Part shown: one piece after another, positions 1-5,661 of the stretch
How the letters are laid out: the number at the start of each line of letters is the position of its first letter
Numbering within the stretch: the first letter of the stretch is position 1
From: Flavobacteriaceae bacterium
GTDB lineage: Bacteria > Bacteroidota > Bacteroidia > Flavobacteriales > Flavobacteriaceae
DNA: 5,661 nt
Assembly (NCBI GenBank): GCA_030828025.1
Contig: JAURDG010000099.1
Location: forward strand, 1 to 5,661
Direction of reading: 5' to 3'
Made by a program: the position numbers and the translations under genes
Notes under the pieces: generated by a model
Seen by the model: only the letters and a program-made list of their open reading frames with translations
Told to the model about the DNA's origin: nothing
Databases searched by the model: none

Positions 1-705
1 GGAACAGAAATTACTTTTGAAGTTCATTTCAGATTTAACATTGATTTACCAGCAAATAAATTAATTGCTAGAATGGGATTTAATGATAATGGTGCTAATG
101 CTGGTAATATTGCTAACATACAATTATCAACTTTATCTGATGGAAACCTTTATGTAAGACATAGTAACGGAGGTAATGGCAATCCCGATAGTGGTGGGGC
201 AGGACTTACTGATTTTCAACAAGATGATCTAGTTCTAAAAGTTTTACTTACTTTAGGTGCTGATGCTGCTAGCTCAACTATATCATCAAAGATAATTAAT
301 AGTACAGCTGGAATAGAATCTAATATTGCAATCATAAATCAGATTCCAGCAGGTGTGTTCACAAATGCAACTTCATCTGGAATTTCGGGTTTTATACAAG
401 TACAAGATAACATTGGTGGAACCAGAAATATTTTGGTAGATAAAGTAATTATGACTCAGGGTAATACTTTGTCTTCTGATAGATTTAATAAACCTAATTT
501 CAATTTATCTCAAAACCCTGTTCATAATGAACTTGGAATAACAGGTTTAGCGACAGGAAGTCTAGTTTCAATATACTCAGTTACTGGAGCAAAAGCGAGT
601 AGCCATGTATTCAATGGAAGTTCATTAAATCTTAGTCACCTAAATACAGGTGTTTACTTTATGGAAACACCTGGCTTCGCTGTTAAAAAAATAATTAAAA
701 AATAG
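1..705 (+). CDS. C-terminal part of a secreted protein with T9SS type A sorting domain (5' truncated by window edge)
   Basis: The frame is open from base 1 (GGA ACA GAA) to the TAG at 703-705, so 234 codons of a longer gene are visible; the first ATG, at 73, is internal and is not the likely start. The last ~75 residues read as a T9SS C-terminal sorting domain: an NPVHNEL segment, SIYSVTGAKA (the usual 'v.IY...G' strand), LNLSHLNTGVYFME, and a basic KKIIKK end. Such domains are cleaved as the protein crosses the outer membrane, leaving it surface-attached or released. The preceding ~155 residues are rich in Asn, Gly, Ser and Thr, with alternating hydrophobic strands and no Cys; they look like a beta-sandwich (LamG/concanavalin-like or other jelly roll), but I cannot name the family. 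The catalytic or binding part presumably lies outside the window. The DNA is visibly more AT-rich than the genes to the right. Context suggests an extracellular glycan-acting or glycan-binding protein (inference). The sorting domain is well supported; the function is unknown. Confidence 0.85.
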   Translation, partial: GTEITFEVHFRFNIDLPANKLIARMGFNDNGANAGNIANIQLSTLSDGNLYVRHSNGGNGNPDSGGAGLTDFQQDDLVLKVLLTLGADAASSTISSKIINSTAGIESNIAIINQIPAGVFTNATSSGISGFIQVQDNIGGTRNILVDKVIMTQGNTLSSDRFNKPNFNLSQNPVHNELGITGLATGSLVSIYSVTGAKASSHVFNGSSLNLSHLNTGVYFMETPGFAVKKIIKK

Positions 706-727
706 ATTTTTATTAATACAACGAATC

Positions 728-759
728 AAAAGCCACTGAATTTCAGTGGCTTTTTTTTT
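728..759 (+). terminator. Strong intrinsic terminator after the T9SS-protein gene
   Basis: A perfect inverted repeat, AGCCACTGAA (731-740) and TTCAGTGGCT (742-751), is extended by AAA (728-730) pairing with part of the T run; in practice the central AATTT forms the loop. The 3' arm runs straight into nine consecutive T (751-759). It begins 22 bases after the TAG at 703-705. On the opposite strand the hairpin is followed by only four T, so it could act weakly as a bidirectional terminator for transcripts arriving from the convergent minus-strand genes. Confidence 0.93.
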
Positions 760-771
760 ATATTTAACGCT

Positions 772-1683
772 ATGAAATACTTATTAATAACATTGCTGTT
801 TCTTTGTTCAGGTATATCAGCACAAGATTCAAAAACACCTATTTATCCAGGTGTCATGCCCTGTGCTTCTAATCTACCAATACAAAAGGTTACAAATTCC
901 ATTTCTATTAAAGAACGAATAAGCAGCCCGCAATTATGGTATTATCCGACAGACAAATCTATTCAAAACGCACCAGCAGTTTTGGTTTTACCGGGTGGAG
1001 GTTACCAAAACCTAGCTTTTAAAAAGGAAGGTACAGACGTAGCTGAGTGGTTAAACACCTTGGGTATTAACGCTTTTGTGTTGATGTATCGAACACCCTA
1101 TTGGGAGTCAGCGTCTTGCAAGAAAGAAATTCCTATTTCAGATGCCAAACAAGCCATGCGTATCATTCGATTTCGTGCAAGCGAATGGAATATAAACCCC
1201 AACAAAATAGGAGTTTTGGGATTTTCAGCTGGCGGTCACTTGGCAGCGACACTTTCCACCCAGTTTGATTATGGTAAAAATACTTTCAATAAAAGGGATT
1301 CGGTTAGCAGCCGTCCTGATTTTAGTATCTTGGTTTATCCCGTAATAAGCATGATAGATGCCTACACGCACAAAGGTTCAAAACAAAGTCTCTTGGGTAT
1401 TAATCCAACAAATGAAGAAGTAATTGCCTTTTCTAATGAGTTACAAGTAAAAACGGATACGCCACCGGCCATTTTAATTCATGCTTCCAATGATATGGCG
1501 GTTATTGCCGAAAACAGCATCATGTATTACAAGGCCCTACTGGAAAAAAACATTCCTGCAGCTCTGCATATATGGGAAGACGGTGGTCATGGCTTTGGTT
1601 TAGACCAGGCAAAGGGGTCTGTAAAATCGTGGTCAAAAATCACTCAAGAATGGTTCCTTCAACGAGGAATTATAAAATACTAA
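772..1683 (+). CDS. Exported alpha/beta hydrolase, probable carbohydrate (acetyl) esterase
   Basis: The product is 303 residues. Residues 1-18 form a signal peptide (MKYLLITLLFLCSGISA, then QDS) with no lipobox Cys, so a soluble periplasmic or secreted enzyme is expected; the signal peptide at the very N-terminus fixes the start at 772. The fold follows the acetyl-xylan-esterase-like/BD-FAE alpha/beta hydrolases: an oxyanion-hole segment LPGGGYQNLA (residues 73-82), nucleophile elbow GFSAGG with Ser152, the acid Asp241 in NDMAV followed by ENS, and His273 in GGHGFGL near the C-terminus. Length is normal for the family, and all triad residues are present. Likely role: removal of acetyl or other acyl groups from polysaccharide or oligosaccharide chains; the substrate cannot be read from sequence. 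It starts 12 bases after the upstream terminator and its stop overlaps the stop of the convergent sulfatase gene. The neighbouring fucose genes suggest an acetylated fucose-containing glycan (inference). No Shine-Dalgarno sequence is visible. Confidence 0.9.
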   Translation: MKYLLITLLFLCSGISAQDSKTPIYPGVMPCASNLPIQKVTNSISIKERISSPQLWYYPTDKSIQNAPAVLVLPGGGYQNLAFKKEGTDVAEWLNTLGINAFVLMYRTPYWESASCKKEIPISDAKQAMRIIRFRASEWNINPNKIGVLGFSAGGHLAATLSTQFDYGKNTFNKRDSVSSRPDFSILVYPVISMIDAYTHKGSKQSLLGINPTNEEVIAFSNELQVKTDTPPAILIHASNDMAVIAENSIMYYKALLEKNIPAALHIWEDGGHGFGLDQAKGSVKSWSKITQEWFLQRGIIKY

Positions 1684-3221
1684 TCAAAACGTAAATTACT
1701 CGTGCTTTTGTAAACATCTCCAACGATTGCAAGATAATTTTGCATCATCTGCTCCCTTTTTTCGGGTAATTTTTCTGCTAAATTGTTTTTTTGTGACGCA
1801 TCTTCTGCCAAATTATACAACTGATATTCGTCTCCATTTCCTGATTCAATGCCTTTAGTAAAAAACATTTTGGGTCCAGGATGCGGTGGAATTAATACCC
1901 AATCGCCTTGTCGGTATGCGGTTCTGGAAGTAGCTTCCAAAATAAGGTCTTTACGACCTTCATTGGTTTTCCCTAATAATAAATTCAAATGATTTTCACT
2001 ATCTATTTCAGGAGTTGATGCATCAAACATACTCGAGAGTGAAGAAAGCCAATCCACTTGTGAAATAATGGCATCAGAAGTGCTGGGCTCTATGGTTCCT
2101 TTCCAGTAGGTAACAAAGGGAACACGCGTTCCAGCCTCAAACAAACTGTATTTGCCCCCACGCAACCCCCCTGAAGGTGAATGGTTTCCTAATTTTTCAA
2201 TGGCATAATCAACGTACCCATCATCAAGCACAGGACCGTTATCACTTGATAAAAATATAAGCGTATTTTCAAGCAGGCCTTCTTGCTCAAGCGTTTTGAT
2301 CAATTCTCCAATACACCAATCTGCTTCAGCAATAACATCGCCCCTTGGGCCCATTCCAGTAGCTCCTACAAAGCGTGGGTGCGGGGTTCTTGGCACGTGA
2401 GGTTGCTGAAACCCATAATACAAAAAGAAGGGTTTGTCTTTCTTTGTTGTTATATATGCCTGAACTTCTTTAAGAAAATCATCTGCCATATCTTCATCTA
2501 CCCATCTTGCGGATTGGCCACCTTTCATGTGCCCAATTCGTGGAACTCCGTTGACAACAGTCCTGTTGTGTTGCGCATCGGCTTTCATTTTTACTAAATG
2601 TGGCGAGTTTTCTCCAGTGGGTTCTCCGGGGAAGTTGTTTTCGTAATCAATTTCTATTGGGTCGTTCACGTCTAAATTATAAACATCACCATCTTTAATG
2701 TACACTGTTGGAACCCTATCTTGCGTTGCTGCCATGATAAAGCTATAATCAAATCCAACTTCGTTGGGTCCTGGTGAAATATGGGTGTTCCAATTCACAT
2801 TTCCCAAACCTAGACCTAAGTGCCATTTGCCAATAACTGCGGTTTCGTATCCGTGACTACGTAGCATTTTTGGTAAAGTTATTTGTGCGGTATCAATAAG
2901 AAGCGGAGCTGTACCTGGCAATATTTTGGCATTTCTATTGCGCCAAGGGTATTGACCCGTTAGCAAGGCGTATCTACTAGGAGTACACGTTGCAGATGTT
3001 GCATATCCGTTTGTGAATTTACGACCGTTGTTTGCCAAAAAATCCATGTTTGGTGTGGCTAATTCGGTTGCTCCATATGCACTTAGGTCCCCATAACCCA
3101 AATCATCTAGATAAATAAAAATGATATTAGGATTTTCCAATGTACCCTTGCTGTTTTTTGGATTTGTGGTACAAGATCCAAGTGCTATCGAAACTAAGGC
3201 AATTAAGGCTAATTTTTTCAT
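1680..3221 (-). CDS. Lipoprotein S1-family (formylglycine-dependent) sulfatase
   Basis: The product is 513 residues, normal for the arylsulfatase A-like family. It begins with a lipoprotein signal peptide with lipobox LGSC (Cys17). The sulfatase signature CTPSRYALLTG starts at Cys79, the residue that a formylglycine-generating enzyme would oxidise; the second signature, GKWHLG, covers 131-136. Metal ligands are visible as Asp39-Asp40 (YLDD), Cys79 and Asp327-Asn328 (SSDNG); Lys132, His134, His275 and Lys357 are candidates for sulfate binding or catalysis. The C-terminal subdomain ends with the usual QLYNLAEDASQKNNLAE stretch. It should hydrolyse sulfate esters on a glycan in the periplasm or at a membrane surface. 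The subfamily and bond position are not determinable by eye; the DRVPTVY segment (168-174) reminds me weakly of S1_15, which I could not check. It is the last gene of the minus-strand set, 63 bases after the dehydrogenase gene, with no clear promoter or terminator of its own. Confidence 0.95.
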   Translation of the reverse strand: MKKLALIALVSIALGSCTTNPKNSKGTLENPNIIFIYLDDLGYGDLSAYGATELATPNMDFLANNGRKFTNGYATSATCTPSRYALLTGQYPWRNRNAKILPGTAPLLIDTAQITLPKMLRSHGYETAVIGKWHLGLGLGNVNWNTHISPGPNEVGFDYSFIMAATQDRVPTVYIKDGDVYNLDVNDPIEIDYENNFPGEPTGENSPHLVKMKADAQHNRTVVNGVPRIGHMKGGQSARWVDEDMADDFLKEVQAYITTKKDKPFFLYYGFQQPHVPRTPHPRFVGATGMGPRGDVIAEADWCIGELIKTLEQEGLLENTLIFLSSDNGPVLDDGYVDYAIEKLGNHSPSGGLRGGKYSLFEAGTRVPFVTYWKGTIEPSTSDAIISQVDWLSSLSSMFDASTPEIDSENHLNLLLGKTNEGRKDLILEATSRTAYRQGDWVLIPPHPGPKMFFTKGIESGNGDEYQLYNLAEDASQKNNLAEKLPEKREQMMQNYLAIVGDVYKSTSNLRFD

Positions 3222-3284
3222 AGTAAGAATTTAAAAGTTAATTGAGATTTTTACGACCATATATTGATTGTCTCCTATTTGTAT

Positions 3285-4433
3285 TTAGCACACAATTTTA
3301 TCTTGAAAATCTTTTATTTGACCACAGCTTAGTTGTTCCATGATTTGGGTTAATTGTTGTTTGAGCATGGCTATGGTATGATTTCCGCCTTTTTTACCTA
3401 GTGCTGAAACACCATACATAAAGGTGCGTCCCATAAAGCTAAAGTCTGCACCCGTTGCCATAACCCGCGCCACATCTGCGCCTCCTCGAATACCACTGTC
3501 CATCATGATAGTTAACTTGTCTTTGTAAAGAGGTGCTATGTTTTTTAGGGAGTCAACAGTGGCTTGACCAACGTCAACTTGCCTGCCACCATGATTGGAA
3601 ATAATAACGCCATCCAATCCCAATTGATAAGCCTTTTCGACATCGTGGACCGATTCGGCGCCTTTGAGCACGAGTTTTCCTTTCCACATATCGCGAATTT
3701 TTTTGATTTTTTCCTCATTCAAGCGCCCCGAAAAAGTTGCATCCATAAATTTTGCCAACTGACTTAAATTTAAGTTTTTAGGCATGTATGGTTTTAAAAT
3801 TTCAAAACTCGGCTGACCATTAATCAATGTTTGCAACGACCAGTGAGGTCTTTTAGCGGCATTAATAATATTGGTTAACGTCATTTTAGGAGGCATGGAC
3901 AAACCGTTGCGAATATCCCTAGGACGGTATCCAAAAGAGGGTACGTCTGCCAAAATCACTAGTACAGGACATTCGGCAGCCTCAGCACGTTTTAGAATGT
4001 CTTTGGTAACACGTTCTTCAGCAGGGTGGTAGAGCTGAAACCATGCATTTCCTTCTGTAATTTCTGCTATTTTTTCAATACTTGCAGTGGTTACTGTGCT
4101 AAGAACAAAAGGGATATTATGGTCAAACGCAGCTTTGGCCAAAATTTCGGGAGACTTTGGCCACATTAGACCTTGCAAACCAACAGGGGAGATGCCAAAT
4201 GGAGCATCATACATATGTCCAAAAAGTTCTGTTTTTAAACTCGGTTTTTGGTAGTCAACCAAATACTTGGGTTTGAGTTCAATATCTCGAATTCGATCTG
4301 TATTTTTTTTTAAGTTCACATCCTCATTACACCCTCCATCCAAGTATTCAAATGCAAATTTCGGTATTTTACATTTCGCACGTTTCCGCAAATCTTCAAC
4401 GGAAGGATATTTATAGTTTATTTCTGATTTCAT
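3285..4433 (-). CDS. lldD: FMN-dependent alpha-hydroxy-acid dehydrogenase, probable L-lactate dehydrogenase (LldD type)
   Basis: The product is 382 residues, the usual length for the glycolate oxidase/LldD family of cytoplasmic TIM-barrel flavoenzymes. Motifs in order: FEYLDGG with Tyr30, ISPVGLQGL (81-89), FQLY with Tyr135, DVPSFGYRPRDIRNG with Asp163 and Arg170, the flavin-contacting Lys257 in LKG, SNHGGRQ with the catalytic base His281 and substrate-binding Arg284, DSGIRGG (312-318) for the FMN phosphate, and GADFSFMGR. All catalytic residues are therefore present. One difference: the Thr found before the Asp in TVD(T)P of glycolate oxidase is Leu161 here. The start ATG overlaps the upstream stop as ATGA (4430-4433), implying translational coupling to the mutarotase gene. 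In the non-phosphorylating fucose route the final cleavage gives pyruvate plus L-lactate, so this enzyme would feed lactate into pyruvate and the quinone pool (inference). Another 2-hydroxy acid is possible. The symbol is given by family resemblance only. Confidence 0.88.
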   Translation of the reverse strand: MKSEINYKYPSVEDLRKRAKCKIPKFAFEYLDGGCNEDVNLKKNTDRIRDIELKPKYLVDYQKPSLKTELFGHMYDAPFGISPVGLQGLMWPKSPEILAKAAFDHNIPFVLSTVTTASIEKIAEITEGNAWFQLYHPAEERVTKDILKRAEAAECPVLVILADVPSFGYRPRDIRNGLSMPPKMTLTNIINAAKRPHWSLQTLINGQPSFEILKPYMPKNLNLSQLAKFMDATFSGRLNEEKIKKIRDMWKGKLVLKGAESVHDVEKAYQLGLDGVIISNHGGRQVDVGQATVDSLKNIAPLYKDKLTIMMDSGIRGGADVARVMATGADFSFMGRTFMYGVSALGKKGGNHTIAMLKQQLTQIMEQLSCGQIKDFQDKIVC

Positions 4434-4786
4434 TTACGGAATGAGTTTAAGTCATATATTTTGTCCATCAACACCCATTTGGTGCCAGAAGGCGAATTGG
4501 GCAGGGCTTGTTGAAAATCCCACATAAGGGATTCCCATTCTTGCACCTTTGGATTGTTAGCATCAAGTGTGGCTTTCCTTTCAAAAGAAAAAGACGCATC
4601 GACTTCTAAAATCATAAAAAGTCGGTTGCCAGTATGAAATATTTCTGCGCTTTGAATACCCGATGCTATGATGCTTTGATTGTTTTCAGGCCATACGAGC
4701 TTGTGATATTTAATGTAGGCATCAATCTTTTCTGGATTGTTTTTGAGATCCAATGCCAAACAATATTTTTTTAATGCGCTTCCCAT
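4430..4786 (-). CDS. L-rhamnose mutarotase family protein, probable L-fucose mutarotase
   Basis: The product is about 118 residues, normal for this small dimeric ferredoxin-like family (RhaM/COG3254). Counted from the GTG at 4789, the family features are Tyr25 and His29 in YIKYHKLVWPE, matching the Tyr18/His22 pair of E. coli RhaM, GIQSAEIFHTGNRLFMILE (the central strands), and WESLMW at 85-90, where RhaM has two adjacent Trp and this protein has Trp-Glu. The enzyme interconverts alpha and beta anomers of a 6-deoxy-sugar in the cytoplasm, supplying the anomer used by the dehydrogenase. I place the start at the ATG (4784-4786), 5 bases after the SDR stop, rather than the adjacent GTG (4787-4789); both are possible and differ by one residue. 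The stop overlaps the dehydrogenase start (ATGA). Its place between a fucose-dehydrogenase-like SDR and an L-lactate dehydrogenase favours fucose over rhamnose as substrate (inference). Confidence 0.88.
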   Translation of the reverse strand: MGSALKKYCLALDLKNNPEKIDAYIKYHKLVWPENNQSIIASGIQSAEIFHTGNRLFMILEVDASFSFERKATLDANNPKVQEWESLMWDFQQALPNSPSGTKWVLMDKIYDLNSFRK

Positions 4787-4791
4787 CACTA

Positions 4792-5574
4792 TTAATTTAT
4801 GGCCCTGTCTAAATGAGTATAACCACCATCCACATAAATCAATTGGCCTGTAGTGTGACTTGAGCGAGATGAAAGTAAAAAGGCAACTGTATTGGCTATT
4901 TCAATAGTCGTGGTCATGCGTTGCTCCAAGGGTATTTTTTCTGTTATAGACTTTAGCTTTTCTTCTGAATTTTCAAAAGTGTTGATCCATTTTTCGTATA
5001 ACGGTGTATAACATTCTGCTACAACAACACAGTTCACACGAATGGAATAGGGCAACAGTTCTAGCGCCCATTCGCGAGTAAGTGCATTGCGCCCGCCATT
5101 CGCTGCAGCATATCCCGAGGTACCGCCTTGACCAGTATCAGCTGTTTTGGAACCGATATTTACAATAGCCCCTTTTGTTTTTTTTAATTCGGGAAGTACC
5201 AATTGCGTCATCAAGTAATAGTGAGCCAAATTTCGTTTAATAGATTCCATGAAATCCTCATAAGTTCCATTTTCAAGTCCAATGCCGTCATTCACTCCTG
5301 CGTTATTTACCAGTCCATCAATACGACCAAATTTCTCTAATGTAGCCTTAACAGCCTGTTTACACTCATCAGGTTTAGTCAGCTCCGCAAATGCATAACC
5401 AATTTTAACCCCTCTTTTATGATAATCCGCAACAACATTTAAAATATTTTCTTTGTTTCTACCAATAATCACTGGACGGGCTCCTTCTTTAGCCAAAAGG
5501 GACACGATACCTTTACCAATGCCTTTTGAACCACCTGTTACGATAATTACTTTATCTTTTAATCCTAAGTCCAT
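4792..5574 (-). CDS. Short-chain dehydrogenase/reductase, probable L-fucose dehydrogenase, with YxxxN in place of YxxxK
   Basis: The product is 260 residues, a classical SDR by length. It has the cofactor motif TGGSKGIG (13-20), NNAG (90-93), the structural Asn115 (NLAHYY), Ser142 (NIGSKTA), Tyr155, and the PG-loop region VVAECYTPLYEKW. The N-terminus (MDLGLKDK) and C-terminus (VDGGYTHLDRA) plus NNAGVNDGIGL, TGQG.TSGY and ALTREWA match what I recall of the Burkholderia L-fucose dehydrogenase, which oxidises L-fucose to the lactone with NAD(P)+; this is recollection, not an alignment run. Lys17 and Arg39 (IIGRN, end of the second strand) lean towards NADP use. Oddity: the catalytic Lys expected at 159 is Asn (AAT codon, 5098-5100), within YAAANGGRN. 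The ATG lies 4 bases after the stop of the upstream amidohydrolase fragment, and the mutarotase follows 5 bases downstream, so it is part of an operon. A 2-keto-3-deoxy-sugar-acid dehydrogenase is a less likely alternative. Confidence 0.88.
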   Translation of the reverse strand: MDLGLKDKVIIVTGGSKGIGKGIVSLLAKEGARPVIIGRNKENILNVVADYHKRGVKIGYAFAELTKPDECKQAVKATLEKFGRIDGLVNNAGVNDGIGLENGTYEDFMESIKRNLAHYYLMTQLVLPELKKTKGAIVNIGSKTADTGQGGTSGYAAANGGRNALTREWALELLPYSIRVNCVVVAECYTPLYEKWINTFENSEEKLKSITEKIPLEQRMTTTIEIANTVAFLLSSRSSHTTGQLIYVDGGYTHLDRAIN

Positions 5575-5578
5575 ATTA

Positions 5579-5661
5579 TTAAAGATTATAAATTTTAATA
5601 GCGTTAAGTCCTAAAACTTGCGATTTTATATTTGCAGAATATGCATTTAGATATTCACTAA
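5579..5661 (-). CDS. 3' end of a probable amidohydrolase family gene, candidate L-fuconolactonase (truncated by window edge)
   Basis: On the minus strand one frame is open from the window edge to tandem TAA stops (5579-5581, then 5576-5578), giving 26 C-terminal residues that end in QVLGLNAIKIYNL. A closing '..I...NAi.fY.L' helix is typical of the amidohydrolase-2 (PF04909) family that includes L-fuconolactonases, in which the protein ends right after this motif. The last sense codon is followed by the stop and only 4 bases before the SDR start, the spacing expected of an operon. Hydrolysis of L-fuconolactone to L-fuconate is the step directly after the SDR reaction, so the position fits well. 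The call rests on a short fragment: coding is likely, the family probable, and the substrate is inferred from context. Confidence 0.6.
   Translation of the reverse strand, partial: SEYLNAYSANIKSQVLGLNAIKIYNL

Noticed and set aside
73..75. ATG at 73 as the start of the first gene.
   Set aside because: The frame is open back to base 1 with protein-like sequence, and a T9SS cargo needs an N-terminal signal peptide that is not found after this ATG.
2283..2597. A 104-codon open frame on the + strand.
   Set aside because: It is wholly antisense to the sulfatase gene, and its translation shows no recognisable motif.
3231..3260. A nine-codon minus-strand mini-ORF (MVVKISINF) before the sulfatase, preceded by AGGAG at 3272-3276.
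   Set aside because: Shine-Dalgarno sequences are little used in this phylum, the spacing of 11 bases is long, and the peptide shows no run of regulatory codons or pairing hairpins. Not enough to call a leader peptide.
3222..3284. Possible separate promoter for the sulfatase (TAACTTTT on the minus strand).
   Set aside because: It matches only 7 of 8 positions, with no TTG at the expected distance. The 63-base gap allows a promoter, but none can be supported.
3564..3767. A 67-codon open frame on the + strand.
   Set aside because: It is antisense to the well-supported FMN dehydrogenase gene and has no family features.
5627..5634. Perfect TAnnTTTG (TATATTTG) on the + strand, resembling a Bacteroidota -7 promoter element for a divergent gene to the right.
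   Set aside because: It lies inside the probable minus-strand coding end at 5579-5661, no TTG is present at the proper distance (only TTA), and the ATG at 5641 meets a stop after six codons. A chance match in AT-rich DNA is more likely.
1..5661. Search for CRISPR arrays, insertion sequences, tRNA/rRNA genes and long direct repeats.
   Set aside because: None seen by eye on either strand; apart from short gaps the window is filled with ordinary coding sequence.

Overview
The window looks like part of a polysaccharide-utilisation region from a marine-type member of the Bacteroidota, most likely a flavobacterium. Evidence for this is the low GC, a type IX secretion (T9SS) C-terminal sorting domain, a Bacteroidota-style lipoprotein sulfatase, the near absence of Shine-Dalgarno sequences, and very tight gene packing. 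No taxonomic search was possible, so this rests on gene content and style.

Layout. The left edge (1-705, + strand) is the C-terminal part of a secreted or surface protein ending in a T9SS sorting domain, followed by a strong intrinsic terminator (728-759). A signal-peptide alpha/beta hydrolase of the carbohydrate-esterase type (772-1683, +) starts only 12 bases after the terminator. Its stop overlaps by four bases the stop of a convergent minus-strand set of genes. Reading that set in its direction of transcription (right to left), it contains: the last 26 codons of a probable amidohydrolase/L-fuconolactonase (5579-5661), an SDR closely resembling L-fucose dehydrogenase (4792-5574), an L-rhamnose/L-fucose mutarotase family protein (4430-4786), an FMN-dependent L-lactate/alpha-hydroxy-acid dehydrogenase (3285-4433), and a lipoprotein S1 sulfatase (1680-3221). 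The first four genes are separated by 4 bases, 5 bases and a 4-base ATGA overlap. The sulfatase follows after 63 bases. There is no gene-free stretch over 300 bases.

How it fits together (inference). The minus-strand genes match steps of the non-phosphorylating L-fucose route: mutarotation of fucose, oxidation to the lactone, lactone hydrolysis, then (genes not in the window) dehydration, second oxidation and cleavage to pyruvate plus L-lactate, with L-lactate finally oxidised to pyruvate. A periplasmic sulfatase and an exported esterase beside it suggest that the fucose comes from a sulfated, acetylated polymer such as algal fucoidan. An L-rhamnose polymer such as ulvan is the main alternative.

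The most notable oddity is in the SDR: the normally invariant catalytic Lys of YxxxK is Asn (YAAAN, residues 155-159), although the rest of the fold and signature motifs are intact. No entirely new system is evident; the interest lies in this active-site change, the operon logic and the unusual transcription boundaries around the esterase.
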